From Desulfonatronospira thiodismutans ASO3-1 (GTDB taxonomy: Bacteria > Desulfobacterota > Desulfovibrionia > Desulfovibrionales > Desulfonatronovibrionaceae), in the NCBI RefSeq assembly GCF_000174435.1, contig NZ_ACJN02000003.1, positions 574,263 to 638,262 of the forward strand: a stretch of DNA of 64,000 bases. The letters run 5' to 3'. The position numbers and the translations under genes are program-made. Below the pieces are notes generated by a model, which did not search any database, was not told the DNA's origin, and worked only from the letters and a program-made list of their open reading frames with translations. Shown here piece after piece: positions 52,765 to 62,360 of the stretch (the first letter of the stretch is position 1; each line of letters begins with the position of its first letter).

Positions 52765-53493
52765 CTACCCGGCCTGCTCCTGCAGCCGGGACAGGGCCTG
52801 GTCTTCTGCTTCATAGATCTCTGCCATCCTGGTTATTCCCACCAGGTGAAAAAATTTCTGAAAATTCTCTGAAAGACCGGTTATGACCGCTTTTTGACCG
52901 TTATCCCGGCACATGGAAAGAATCTGAATAAACACTGCAATGCCGGTGCCGTTGACTGATGAATTGGGATTGAACCGGAAAAGAACACCGGTTTTGCCCT
53001 GCTCGTTTATCTCCTGGTAGATTTCCTGCAGTCTTTTTTCGTGGGAGGCGTTGATATTGCCCTGTATATCCACTATGGCTGTGCCGTTGATTGAAGAAAG
53101 TGCAATCTGCTCTTCACTGCTCTCCAGGATGCCCAGGCGCTCTACAGCCCGCTTAAGGGCATTCTGCAGGGCATTTTTTTCAATGGGCTTGTGCAGAAAA
53201 TCAGTGGCATTGAGCTCCATGGCCCTGATGGTCAGGTCAGCATCGCCATGCCCGGTAATAATTATCACCTCGGTATGCGGACTCATCTCCTTGATGCGGC
53301 CAAGGACCTGAATACCGTCCATGCCGGGCATCTTTATGTCGCTGATCACCAGCGGGGGCTTTTCCTGCTCAAAAATTTCCAGGCCCTTCTCTCCGCTTTC
53401 AGCCGTGTACACGCTGTAGCCATAGGCCTTGAGAAAAAGCTGAAACATGCTCAAAGTAGGCTTTTCATCATCTATTACCAGAACTTTCTGCAT
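52765..53493 (-). CDS. Response regulator with C-terminal STAS-like domain
   Basis: A 242-residue protein: CheY-like receiver (VLVIDDEKPTL, phospho-acceptor in LVISDIKMPG, Lys in LHKPIEKN) joined to a STAS/anti-sigma-antagonist-like domain (NGTAIVDIQGNINASHEKRLQEI...GVLFRFNPNSSVNGTGIAVFI). It lacks a DNA-binding domain and would act by protein contact, for example on a partner-switching module. It follows the histidine kinase by five bases. Confidence 0.85.
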   Translation of the reverse strand: MQKVLVIDDEKPTLSMFQLFLKAYGYSVYTAESGEKGLEIFEQEKPPLVISDIKMPGMDGIQVLGRIKEMSPHTEVIIITGHGDADLTIRAMELNATDFLHKPIEKNALQNALKRAVERLGILESSEEQIALSSINGTAIVDIQGNINASHEKRLQEIYQEINEQGKTGVLFRFNPNSSVNGTGIAVFIQILSMCRDNGQKAVITGLSENFQKFFHLVGITRMAEIYEAEDQALSRLQEQAG

Positions 53494-53498
53494 GGTTT

Positions 53499-55517
53499 TT
53501 ATCTGTCCTTTGGGTTGGAATTTTGTGCATGACTGTCGGATGCAGAAAAAAACACCCTGAAGGTGGTGCCCTCATTCTCCCTGCTCTGGATATCAATCTC
53601 GCCCTGATAGTCTTGTATGATCCCGTAGCATATGGAAAGCCCCAGACCCATTCCCTTGCCCACTTCCTTGGTGGTGAAGAAGGGGTCGAAGATCTTGTCC
53701 ACCACAGAGCGGGGCATACCTGTCCCGTTGTCCTGGACACTGAGTACCGCCTGCCCGTTACTTATCCCGGTGAAGATGACGATCCGCCCTGTCCAGCCCG
53801 GTTCCTGCTGTGCCTGCTTCTGCATCACCGCATCCCGGGCATTGGTAACGAGATTGAAAATGACCTGCTCCAGCCTGTTCTTGTGGGCCATGATGAAAAC
53901 CGGTTGAGAGGCAGGCTGAAAATCCAGGTCGATATTGGCCAGCTTAATCTGCTGACCGATAATGGTCAAAACGTTCTGCACGCACAAGTTTAAGTCGGTT
54001 TCTTCCAGACCGGGATCTGATTTTCGCCCGAATTCTCTTAGATTGTTGATTATCTCCGTTGCCCTGTCCACCTGGGTGTTGATTTCCCCCAGGATCTGAC
54101 GCAGTTGTTCCTCAGGAATATCCTGCCCCTCCTGCTGCATCATCTGAACGAACTCACTGCCCATTTTTATGGCATTCAGAGGCTGGTTCAGCTCATGGGC
54201 TACGCCGGCTGAAAGCTGTCCCAGGTCGCTCATTTTACTGGCCTGAATCAACTGGGCGTCCTTCTCCAGCATTTCAGTAATATCTGTAGTGGCCACAATG
54301 ACCGCATCCCGGTTGCGGTAAGTGCTCAGCCGTCCTTCTACGTTGGTGTATATGGGCTGGTTGCCGCGGTAATAATGTATGGCCTTGTTGTAGACAATCC
54401 TGGCATCCTGTGGCTCCTGCTTCAGATGTGTCCTGAGCTTCTCCGGAAACTCCGGGGCCAGCCTGGTAAATTCCATGCCCACGAGCTCATTCCTGGAATA
54501 ACCGTATTCCTTCTCCGCGCTGGAATTGGCATCCAGGATCTCAAACGTCTCCAGATCCAGGACAAAGACCGGAACAGGACCGCTTTCAAAAAGCGATCTG
54601 TATTTGTGTTCAGATTCCAGCACCCTTTTGCGGTAAAGCTTGACGCTGCGCACCATCTGATTGAAAGAGTCAGCCAGCTGCTGCACCTCGTCCCCGCTCT
54701 TATCCCTGTCAGCCAGGCAGTCCCGGCAGTAATCGGGTTTGCCGGGCAGATGCCTGTCTCCAAGCTCTGCTTCCAGGAGCCTGTCCACATGCCAGCAGGG
54801 CTGATAAGATCCGGTAATGGCCGGACAGGGTTCATCCCTGCCGGGTTGCAGCCCGTTTACGGTTTTGAGCTCCAGGTCCCCCCGGCTGATCTGATCCGCC
54901 ATACCGGTCAATTTCTGCATGGGCCTGGTTATATACAGGGAGATGCGGTAGCTTAAAACAAACATTACCACAAGGACCGCCAGTGTAAACCCCCCGAAGG
55001 TAATATTCATGGTCCTGGCCACCTGCTCTATATGCTCTTTTTTCAGACCCAGGCGTACCGTGCCGATCTGGTAGATGCCCTCCAGTATGGGCACTGCTAT
55101 GTCGTAGACCTGCATATCAGCCTTATCCAGGCTGCGGATACTGTAGTCCTGCTCCTCCTGAACCGGGTTCACCCCGCGCAGATCATCCGGAAAGGGGGTA
55201 ATGAAAGTATGTGAAAGAACATTCTGCTCATCATCAAGAATAACCACATATTCCACCAGATGCCGGCGCTCCCCCAGCTGGGCGGCGTCAAATATAGTCG
55301 CCACCAGCTGATCCCGGTCCCGGGTCAAAACATGTCCGATGCTGTGGTCTGCGATGCTCTGGGCAATGGATACACCGCGGGTTTTGAGTTCCTGCTCCAT
55401 ATAACCGGACAGAATCCAGCGGGCCATAAGCGCGCTGGAAAGGCTGAACAAAAGAACCACCCCTGCAGTGGACAAAAATATCTTGTGCTTTAGACTTAAG
55501 TCCCTGAATCTGGGCAT
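53499..55517 (-). CDS. Membrane histidine kinase with Cys-rich insertion in the HAMP region
   Basis: A 672-residue kinase: two membrane helices (about 14-34 and 172-192) around a periplasmic Cache-like domain, HAMP, PAS ([18 protein letters not shown]), H-box [15 protein letters not shown]-box [10 protein letters not shown] and G-boxes. Between the HAMP helices is an insertion of about 45 residues with five Cys and several His (EPCPAI...QPCWHVD...[10 protein letters not shown]), which could bind a metal or FeS cluster. The gene overlaps the upstream substrate-binding protein by 22 bases, suggesting that protein is its periplasmic sensor partner. Confidence 0.9.
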   Translation of the reverse strand: MPRFRDLSLKHKIFLSTAGVVLLFSLSSALMARWILSGYMEQELKTRGVSIAQSIADHSIGHVLTRDRDQLVATIFDAAQLGERRHLVEYVVILDDEQNVLSHTFITPFPDDLRGVNPVQEEQDYSIRSLDKADMQVYDIAVPILEGIYQIGTVRLGLKKEHIEQVARTMNITFGGFTLAVLVVMFVLSYRISLYITRPMQKLTGMADQISRGDLELKTVNGLQPGRDEPCPAITGSYQPCWHVDRLLEAELGDRHLPGKPDYCRDCLADRDKSGDEVQQLADSFNQMVRSVKLYRKRVLESEHKYRSLFESGPVPVFVLDLETFEILDANSSAEKEYGYSRNELVGMEFTRLAPEFPEKLRTHLKQEPQDARIVYNKAIHYYRGNQPIYTNVEGRLSTYRNRDAVIVATTDITEMLEKDAQLIQASKMSDLGQLSAGVAHELNQPLNAIKMGSEFVQMMQQEGQDIPEEQLRQILGEINTQVDRATEIINNLREFGRKSDPGLEETDLNLCVQNVLTIIGQQIKLANIDLDFQPASQPVFIMAHKNRLEQVIFNLVTNARDAVMQKQAQQEPGWTGRIVIFTGISNGQAVLSVQDNGTGMPRSVVDKIFDPFFTTKEVGKGMGLGLSICYGIIQDYQGEIDIQSRENEGTTFRVFFSASDSHAQNSNPKDR

Positions 55518-56758
55518 GGGCCTGACTTTTTGTCCTTTGTTTCAATGTCCTGCTTGAACTTGTCCCAGTCGGTCAAAAGCTCCAGTTTGCCGTCCTTGAG
55601 AACGGTAAAATACACCCGGGTGAGTCCCTGGTGGTCCTTGGGACCGAAATTGAGAGTGTTGGCAATGCCCAGGGAAAAATCCTGGATGGTTTGAATCCCC
55701 TGGATGAAGCTTTCCCGGTTCAGGTCCGACCCTGCGCGCTTCAGGCCCTCCACCAGCACCTTGGCGTTGATGAAGCCCTCCAGAGCCACCATATTGGGAT
55801 CTTCTTCGGGGAAATACCTGCAGTACAGGTCCACAAACTCCTGCACCCCCCAGAGCAGTGCCTGGGATACCAGGGAGTCCGGCGGGGGAACCACCTGGGT
55901 GATTATCACCCCGTCCCCGGCAGGCCCCAGAATGCGGGCCATCTCCTCGGCCCCCACAAAGGAAACGTTGTGAAAGATGGGCTCAAACCCCCTCTCTCTG
56001 GCTGTCTGAATAAACCTGGAACAGGCGTCATATGTCCCCACCATGACCACTGCCTCGGCCCCGGATTCCATAATGCTCTGCAGCCCGTCCTCGATATCCA
56101 GGGTCCCCCGGGTGTAGCTGCCCGTGGCCACCGGGGCCAAATCGTACTCCTTGAGGGCCAGTTCCGTTCCCCTCAGCCCGTCCAGGCCGTAAGCGTCGTA
56201 CTGGTAAAAAACTGCGATCTCATCCAGGCCCAGTTCTTCCACGAAATGGGTCACCGCGGCCTCTGTTTCCTGGTAATAGGATGCCCGGATATTGATGATA
56301 TTTCTGTTGAAGGGTTCGCGGAAATCGCTGGCCCCGGTAAATATACCCAGCAGAGGAATCTCGGCTTCCTCTATCAGGGGAAGGGCTTTAACTGTGGTGG
56401 GAGTGCCCACGTAGCTGAACAGGCTGAAAACCTGGTCCTCAACGATGAGCTTCTGGGTGTTGGCCAGGCAGCGGGCTGGATCGTAGGCATCGTCATAGGA
56501 AATGAGTTCAATCTGTCTTCCGTGAACTCCGCCCTGCTCATTTATATGCTTTATATAGGCCTGGGCTCCCTGGAGGGTCTGAGTGCCCAGGAAACTGGCA
56601 TGGCCGCTCAAAGCCAGGGATGAACCTACACGTATGGTGTCTTCAGTTACCCCGGGAACCTCGTTGGCGTTTTGTTCCTGTTCCCTGTCCAGGCCGCATG
56701 CCGGGGTTAAAATAAGCGCCACAAGGCATAAAGCCGCCTTAAAAATCAAAGGGTGCAT
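55496..56758 (-). CDS. LivJ-type periplasmic substrate-binding lipoprotein
   Basis: A 420-residue protein with a lipobox (LTPACG, about residue 22) and the branched-chain amino-acid-binding fold: IRVGSSLALSGHASFLG, AYIKHINEQGGVHGRQIELISYDDAYDP. No transporter genes are adjacent. The 3' end overlaps the histidine kinase gene, so it most likely delivers a ligand signal to that kinase. The ligand is unknown. Confidence 0.87.
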   Translation of the reverse strand: MHPLIFKAALCLVALILTPACGLDREQEQNANEVPGVTEDTIRVGSSLALSGHASFLGTQTLQGAQAYIKHINEQGGVHGRQIELISYDDAYDPARCLANTQKLIVEDQVFSLFSYVGTPTTVKALPLIEEAEIPLLGIFTGASDFREPFNRNIINIRASYYQETEAAVTHFVEELGLDEIAVFYQYDAYGLDGLRGTELALKEYDLAPVATGSYTRGTLDIEDGLQSIMESGAEAVVMVGTYDACSRFIQTARERGFEPIFHNVSFVGAEEMARILGPAGDGVIITQVVPPPDSLVSQALLWGVQEFVDLYCRYFPEEDPNMVALEGFINAKVLVEGLKRAGSDLNRESFIQGIQTIQDFSLGIANTLNFGPKDHQGLTRVYFTVLKDGKLELLTDWDKFKQDIETKDKKSGPCPDSGT

Positions 56759-56774
56759 ATACTTATCCTGTGGA

Positions 56775-57329
56775 TTATTCCTTTCTCTTGTCGTAAAACT
56801 CCTCTGACAGGTCCTGCATCATGTCTTGCAGCCTCTTTTGCACATCCGCGGCTATGCTGTCACGAGACGACATAGTCAGGTCGTCCTTTTCGTAGATGCG
56901 CACCACCACCATACGTCCGTCAATCTCTATAAAATTTCCGGACCTGAGCCTGACATGCAGGGCCAACGGGTCCTCTTCTCCGGCCGTGGTGATTATGCAG
57001 CGGACGTAGCCCAGTTCCCGGGGATCATCCACGAAAAAAGGCAAAAGGTCGTCATCGCGCTCCATGTCCGGAAAGTTTTCCTGGAACAGCTCCTGCAGAT
57101 GCTCTGTAATCTCCTGCCTGTCCAGACCCAGCTCTTCTGCCGAGCCTTTGAGATAGGTCACATTTACCCTGCCGAACATCTGGATGGATTTGAATTCATC
57201 ATGGCGCAGACTCACGGTGCAGGGCTCTATTTCCAGGGCCTGCTCCTTGTCTCCTGCGAGGCCCGCAGAGGGCAGCCAGGCCATAACGCAGGCGATCACT
57301 GTAATGACAAGCAGATTCAATGGTCTCAT
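56775..57329 (-). CDS. Hypothetical secreted protein
   Basis: A 184-residue protein with a clear signal peptide (cleavage near GLAGDK, residue 26) and an acidic mature domain with two Cys. I do not recognise the family. ATG 57329 has AGGAG upstream. The longer frame to 57530 lacks an RBS. It is the first gene of the binding-protein/kinase/regulator operon, 16 bases before the LivJ-type gene, and may be another periplasmic signalling component. Confidence 0.7.
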   Translation of the reverse strand: MRPLNLLVITVIACVMAWLPSAGLAGDKEQALEIEPCTVSLRHDEFKSIQMFGRVNVTYLKGSAEELGLDRQEITEHLQELFQENFPDMERDDDLLPFFVDDPRELGYVRCIITTAGEEDPLALHVRLRSGNFIEIDGRMVVVRIYEKDDLTMSSRDSIAADVQKRLQDMMQDLSEEFYDKRKE

Positions 57330-57564
57330 AATGACTCCTTTTTTGTACTCCTGTATAACAGCTAAATTAAAACCCGTCACCAATAAATTCTGCCAGTTAT
57401 TTAACAAAGGCAACTGTTCACCATAATGATTATATGCTCCAGTGGTCCGGGGATCCGTCCACAGATGGTGAATAGTTAAAACAAAAGAAACCCGGTGCGG
57501 CAGGTGCCGGAAAACGACCCTGAATTTCATTTACCTGGGGGTGGTTATGGTGTAAGAGCCCGGC

Positions 57565-58488
57565 ATGCACTTTTTCACCATATTCAACAACTCCATCCTG
57601 CCCATATTTCTGATAATTATCTCTGCCTTTATCTATAACCATATCTTCAGACCGGAAATAAAACCCCTGGCCAGCCTGGCCCTGGCCCTTTTTGCCCCGG
57701 TGCTGGTCTTTGACTCCATGACCAGGCATGCCGTGTCTTTCAGCGACCTCGGGGTGCCTTTTGTTTTCATGCTTTTTCTAACCGCTCTGCTCATAGCCCT
57801 GGGAATCCTGCTGTCATCCGCCATGCGCCTGGGACCGGGAGAAAAAAACTCCTTTATCCTGGGGATCTCCATGATAAACGTGGGCAACTTCGGACTGCCC
57901 CTTATCCACCTGACCTTCGGCCAGGAGGCGGTGCCTTTGTCCATTGTCTACTTCGTGATTTTCAATATCCCCCTGTGTACCCTGGCCATATACATGAGCA
58001 GCGACAAGACCAGGCTTAGAGAAATTCTGCTGGATGTAGTACGCATTCCAATTTTCCACGCCTTTTTGCTGGCCCTTGTTTTTTCCTGGCTGAAAATACC
58101 CGTGCCCGGGGGAATCCAGCAGGGACTGCAGCTGATAAGCGCCGGGGCCATACCGCTTCTCATCTTTATCCTGGGCCTGCAGCTGGCTGCCATCTCCCTG
58201 TCTTCCCTCAAGGACAGGCTTCTAAGGTTTGCTGCCATAATATCCGCAGCCAGTGCAGTCCGGCTCGTGATCTCACCCCTGGCAGCAGTATGTATTCTTT
58301 GTTTTTTTCCAGTATCGCAGCTGGAAATGTCCGTGGCGGTTCTGCAGACTTCCGCCCCGGCAGCCATCCTGCCCCTTATGTACGCCATAAAGTTCAACAA
58401 ATCACCGGAGCTTCTGGCTGCAATAATCCTGTTTACCACAATCCTGTCCGGAATCACCCTGCCGGTGCTGATCCAGTACCTGAGCTGA
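57565..58488 (+). CDS. AEC-family (auxin efflux carrier-like) transporter
   Basis: A 307-residue protein with ten hydrophobic segments and the AEC pattern: FAPVLVFDSMTR, GISMINVGNFGLPLIHLTFG in the first half, ISAGAIPLLIFILGLQLA in the second. It probably exports organic acids. The 3' end (58460-58488) is duplicated at 60744-60772 as part of a 39-bp direct repeat. Confidence 0.85.
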   Translation: MHFFTIFNNSILPIFLIIISAFIYNHIFRPEIKPLASLALALFAPVLVFDSMTRHAVSFSDLGVPFVFMLFLTALLIALGILLSSAMRLGPGEKNSFILGISMINVGNFGLPLIHLTFGQEAVPLSIVYFVIFNIPLCTLAIYMSSDKTRLREILLDVVRIPIFHAFLLALVFSWLKIPVPGGIQQGLQLISAGAIPLLIFILGLQLAAISLSSLKDRLLRFAAIISAASAVRLVISPLAAVCILCFFPVSQLEMSVAVLQTSAPAAILPLMYAIKFNKSPELLAAIILFTTILSGITLPVLIQYLS

Positions 58489-58498
58489 AGTTCAAGGC
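58460..58498 (+). repeat. 39-bp direct repeat, left copy (in the AEC 3' end)
   Basis: Identical to 60744-60782. It covers the last nine codons and stop of the AEC gene plus ten bases. The two copies flank a 2,245-bp segment holding a GTAAC-type element and the AAA-ATPase gene. Confidence 0.9.
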
Positions 58499-58500
58499 GC

Positions 58501-58576
58501 AAGCATTCAGGGGGTGCCGGAATCACGCCTCTGGCGTGAGTGCCAGTAATCACAATCGAGGAGCCCCTGAATGCTT
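58501..58576. mobile_element. Small GTAAGCATTCAGGGG-type element
   Basis: Ends AAGCATTCAGGGG and CCCCTGAATGCTT are 13-bp inverted repeats. The right part (GTGCCAGTAATCA...CCCCTGAATG) matches the element at 46747-46924. An inner CACGCCTCTGGCGTG hairpin is present. It begins right after the 39-bp repeat. Confidence 0.75.
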
Positions 58577-59112
58577 ACGTCAACTGATGACACTTAAGTG
58601 TCTAAGGCGCGCTATGCCCGCAACCCAGATAAGAAAAGAGTTTTTAGCCCACAGATCACACAGATTGACACAGATAAAAGAGATTGAAGAAGCATGTTTT
58701 TTCCTTGCGGGAATAAGAACCCGCAAGGAAAAAGGCATCAGCCGCTTGCGCGGCGGGGGGGATCACCTGAGCTTAGTGTCCAAAAATGAAACAGTCCCAG
58801 TGCCAAGTGCTGAACCCCCGTCATGGCTCAAATTTTTCTTGTATTTTGTGACAGGGTTTCAGGAGTAAGCCACTAAAGGTTCATCTTGATTGTTGAGTTG
58901 TTTTACAAAAAAAATTATGATGTAAATCATGTTGCTTAGCCCTTGACTCAAGTAAAGAGTAGGCAAGAGTAGTGATCAAGAGCATATGGATTTTTCAAAC
59001 AAAAAAGCAATGAAAAACAGTTAGTTATGCTTGCCGAGAAACTGCGCACAAATATTGAAGAATAGCAATAGTACTACAAAACAGCCCTGACAAAGCCGCA
59101 GAAGGAAAAACA
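58577..59112. other. Leader of the AAA-ATPase gene
   Basis: No gene supported. A strong hairpin at about 58695-58733 (TTTTTCCTTGCGGG / CCCGCAAGGAAAAA) is the main structure. The stretch 58880-59100 is AT-rich and likely holds the promoter. Confidence 0.5.
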
Positions 59113-60669
59113 ATGAAAAAGCTGCCCATCGGGGTGAGTACACTCCGAGAGATCATTGAAGACGGATACACCTATGTGGACAAGACCAGGATTGTGCATC
59201 AGCTGGTTGAAAGCGGGAAATACTATTTTCTCTCAAGGCCCCGCCGTTTCGGCAAATCCCTGTTCATCGACACTCTGAAAGAAGCTTTTGAAGGCAACCA
59301 GGACCTGTTCCAAAATCTCTGGCTTTTTGATCGCTGGGACTGGAAGAAAAAACATCCTGTTATTCATATTTCCTTTGGCGCGGGCGTGGTGCGCAACCGG
59401 GAAGAGCTGGATCGGCGCATTGTGGATCTTCTGTATCAAAACCAGAAAACCCTGGGCGTTACCTGCCGGGATCCCGGAGATATTCCCGGCTGTTTCGGTG
59501 AACTGATTCGAGAAAGCGCAGCCAAACACGGCCAGCGGACCGTGGTTCTGGTGGATGAATACGACAAGCCCATTCTGGATAATATCACGGACCCGGAGCA
59601 GGCAATTGAAATCCGGGAAGGCCTGAAAAACCTCTATTCCGTGATCAAGGACAGCGACGCCCATATCCGGTTCTCCTTTCTCACCGGGGTTTCCAAATTT
59701 TCCAAGGTGAGCCTGTTTTCCGGGCTCAACAATCTGAGAGACATTACTTTAAGTCCACACTTCGCAACCATTTGCGGCTACACGGAAGCCGAGATGACCG
59801 AGGTGTTTGCCGAACACTTAGAAGGAAAAACCCTGGAAGATATCCGCAGCTGGTACAACGGCTATTCCTGGCTGGGAGAGCGCGTTTACAACCCTTTCAG
59901 TATTCTTAATTATCTGGAGGAAGGTGAGTTCAGCAACTACTGGTTTGAGAGCGGCACACCAGAATTTCTGCTCAAGCTGTTTCTTGCCCGCAAGTACCTG
60001 GCCCCCAACCTGGAAAACACCGTGGCCACGGAACGTCTGCTGGGCAGTTTTGACGTAAACGATATTGAGATCGAGACCATGATGTTCCAGACCGGGTATC
60101 TGACCATTCAGGAACGGCAACAGTTCGGCAATCTGACCGCATACCGGCTGGATTATCCCAATCTGGAAGTGCGCATGAGTTTTGCAGACAGTCTTTCCGC
60201 CTTCCTCGTTTCCCAGCGGGATGTCTATGAAAAATGCAAAATCGATCTGTATCAGGCCCTGTCCGCCGCCCGGCTCGATGATATCGGGAACGTCTTTCAC
60301 TCCCTGTTTGCCGCCATTCCCCACGACTGGTACCGCAAAAACAAGCTGACCGAGTACGAAGGGTATTACGCCTCTATTTTCTATTGCTACTTCACAGCTC
60401 TGGGCTTAGATGTCACCGCCGAGGATACCACAAATCACGGCCGGATCGATATGACGGTGCGCCTTGCAAACCGGGTCTTCATCTTTGAGTTTAAGGTGTT
60501 GGACCTCGACAAAACTCCGGGCACGGCCTTAGAGCAGGTCCGCAAAAAAGGGTATGCTGATAAATACCATGGTCAAAATCTGGAAATTTACCTGATAGGC
60601 GTGGAATTTGACCGCGACGAACGTAATATTGTCCGCTTTGATTGGGAAAAAAGCTTATCATCTCATTGA
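59113..60669 (+). CDS. AAA-ATPase-like/DUF1703 (PD-(D/E)XK) protein
   Basis: A 518-residue protein of the AAA-ATPase-like plus DUF1703 family: YVDKTRIVHQLVES, P-loop region YYFLSRPRRFGKSLFIDTL, Walker B-like VVLVDEYDKPI, and a C-terminal nuclease-like domain (GRIDMTVRLANRVFIFEFKVLD). These genes occur in many scattered copies in anaerobes and are thought to be mobile or defence-related. It is the sole gene in a segment bounded by a 39-bp direct repeat. Confidence 0.88.
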   Translation: MKKLPIGVSTLREIIEDGYTYVDKTRIVHQLVESGKYYFLSRPRRFGKSLFIDTLKEAFEGNQDLFQNLWLFDRWDWKKKHPVIHISFGAGVVRNREELDRRIVDLLYQNQKTLGVTCRDPGDIPGCFGELIRESAAKHGQRTVVLVDEYDKPILDNITDPEQAIEIREGLKNLYSVIKDSDAHIRFSFLTGVSKFSKVSLFSGLNNLRDITLSPHFATICGYTEAEMTEVFAEHLEGKTLEDIRSWYNGYSWLGERVYNPFSILNYLEEGEFSNYWFESGTPEFLLKLFLARKYLAPNLENTVATERLLGSFDVNDIEIETMMFQTGYLTIQERQQFGNLTAYRLDYPNLEVRMSFADSLSAFLVSQRDVYEKCKIDLYQALSAARLDDIGNVFHSLFAAIPHDWYRKNKLTEYEGYYASIFYCYFTALGLDVTAEDTTNHGRIDMTVRLANRVFIFEFKVLDLDKTPGTALEQVRKKGYADKYHGQNLEIYLIGVEFDRDERNIVRFDWEKSLSSH

Positions 60670-60743
60670 TCTGACTCTAATTATACCAGGTCTGGGCAGC
60701 TACTTCCAGTTTGGGTCTTTGTTACTTTTAAAACAAACGTCAT

Positions 60744-60782
60744 TGCCGGTGCTGATCCAGTACCTGAGCTGAAGTTCAAGGC
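60744..60782 (+). repeat. 39-bp direct repeat, right copy
   Basis: Perfect duplicate of 58460-58498, here without the rest of the AEC gene. It marks the right border of the inserted segment. Confidence 0.9.
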
Positions 60783-60873
60783 TTATCCCGGTATATTGCA
60801 AAGAATATCCCGTTCCCAGCGCCAGGCATCTTCAATTGCCTGCAAGGATAATTGCTTTCATGCCTGACGTCTC

Positions 60874-62280
60874 CTAAAGTCTTCCGTAAATATCTTCAAA
60901 CCTTACTATATCGTCTTCTCCCAGATATGCGCCGGACTGGACTTCGATGAGCTCTAAGGGGATTTTGCCGGGGTTTTCTAAGGAGTGCTGCCGGCCAAGG
61001 GGGATGTAAGTAGACTGATTTTCAGTAACCAGAAAGGACTCCTCTCCATTGGTTACCATGGCCGTACCGGACACCACCACCCAGTGCTCGGCCCGGTGAT
61101 GATGCTTTTGCAGGGAGAGTTTGGCCCCTGGCTTGACCGTGATTCTTTTGACCTGATACCTGCCCCCGGCATCTATACCGTCATACGAACCCCAGGGCCT
61201 GAACACCTCCCTGTGGGTGACATGCTCGCTGCGACCGCTGCTTTTGATGCGGTCCACCAGGGACTTGATGTCCTGGGCCCTGTTTTTGTGAGCCACCAGC
61301 ACGGCGTCCTTGGTCTCCACCACCACCAGGTCCTGCACCCCCAGGGTGGCCACCATGCGGTAGTCCGAAAAAAGCAGGCTGTTGCTGGTGTCCATGGCCA
61401 TGACGTCGCCCTTGCAGGAATTGCCCTCTGCGTCCCGTGGCAGCAGGTCCCACAGGGATGACCAGGAGCCCACATCAGACCATCCGGCCTCCATGGGCAC
61501 TAAGGCCGCATCCTGAGTTTTCTCCATGACTGCATAATCTATGGAATTGCCGGGGCAGGAGTTGAAGGCATCTTTATCCACTCTTACAAAATGCATATCC
61601 CGGCGGGCGTTTTGCATGGCTGCACGGCAGCATTCCAGGATCGCGGGCTCAAACTTCTCAAGCTCTTCTAAGTACCGGCCGGCCCTGAACATAAACATAC
61701 CGCTGTTCCAGTAGTAATCCCCGGCCTTTAGATATGCAGCTGCAGTGTCAGAGTCTGGTTTTTCCACAAAGCGCCCTGCCCTGTAAACCTGTCCCTGGAT
61801 ATTTTCCCCTCGCCGGATATATCCATAACCGGTCTCAGGAGAGTCCGGAACTATCCCGAAAGTCACTAACCAGTCTTTACCTGCCTGCTCTGCAGCCATG
61901 GTCACGCTTTCCTGAAACGCCTGCTGATCATGAATATGGTGATCCGCAGCCATTACAAAAAGTACGGGGTCCTCTCCACTGCTGGTGGCATGCAGGGCTG
62001 CCAGGGCAATGGCCGGGGCGGTGTTGCGCCCCTCGGGTTCAAGGAGGATGGATACATCCTCATGCCCCATAAGGCGCATCTGCTCTGCGGCCAGAAAACG
62101 ATGTTCTTCGTTGCAGACCAGCAAAGGAGGTGCGCACTGCAGTCCGTCAAGTCGCCTTACAGACTGCTGCAGCATGCTGAGCTCCCCTCCGAAGGCCAGA
62201 AACTGTTTGGGATAAAGCTTGCGGGACAATGGCCATAAACGTGTGCCGGACCCGCCGGCCAGAATAACCGGTAAAAACAT
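60874..62280 (-). CDS. manC: Mannose-1-phosphate guanylyltransferase/mannose-6-phosphate isomerase
   Basis: A 468-residue bifunctional ManC/AlgA-type enzyme: N-terminal nucleotidyltransferase ([24 protein letters not shown]), the FVEKPD motif, and C-terminal cupin with the isomerase-type PWGSYD...[18 protein letters not shown]. It makes GDP-mannose for surface polysaccharide. GGAGG precedes the ATG. Confidence 0.94.
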   Translation of the reverse strand: MFLPVILAGGSGTRLWPLSRKLYPKQFLAFGGELSMLQQSVRRLDGLQCAPPLLVCNEEHRFLAAEQMRLMGHEDVSILLEPEGRNTAPAIALAALHATSSGEDPVLFVMAADHHIHDQQAFQESVTMAAEQAGKDWLVTFGIVPDSPETGYGYIRRGENIQGQVYRAGRFVEKPDSDTAAAYLKAGDYYWNSGMFMFRAGRYLEELEKFEPAILECCRAAMQNARRDMHFVRVDKDAFNSCPGNSIDYAVMEKTQDAALVPMEAGWSDVGSWSSLWDLLPRDAEGNSCKGDVMAMDTSNSLLFSDYRMVATLGVQDLVVVETKDAVLVAHKNRAQDIKSLVDRIKSSGRSEHVTHREVFRPWGSYDGIDAGGRYQVKRITVKPGAKLSLQKHHHRAEHWVVVSGTAMVTNGEESFLVTENQSTYIPLGRQHSLENPGKIPLELIEVQSGAYLGEDDIVRFEDIYGRL

Positions 62281-62360
62281 GGCGTACCCCCTCCGGGAAT
62301 TTCATTATAATTATGTTGAATCACCTTACTTTTATAAATGGCAACCAAAGTGATTTGTTA

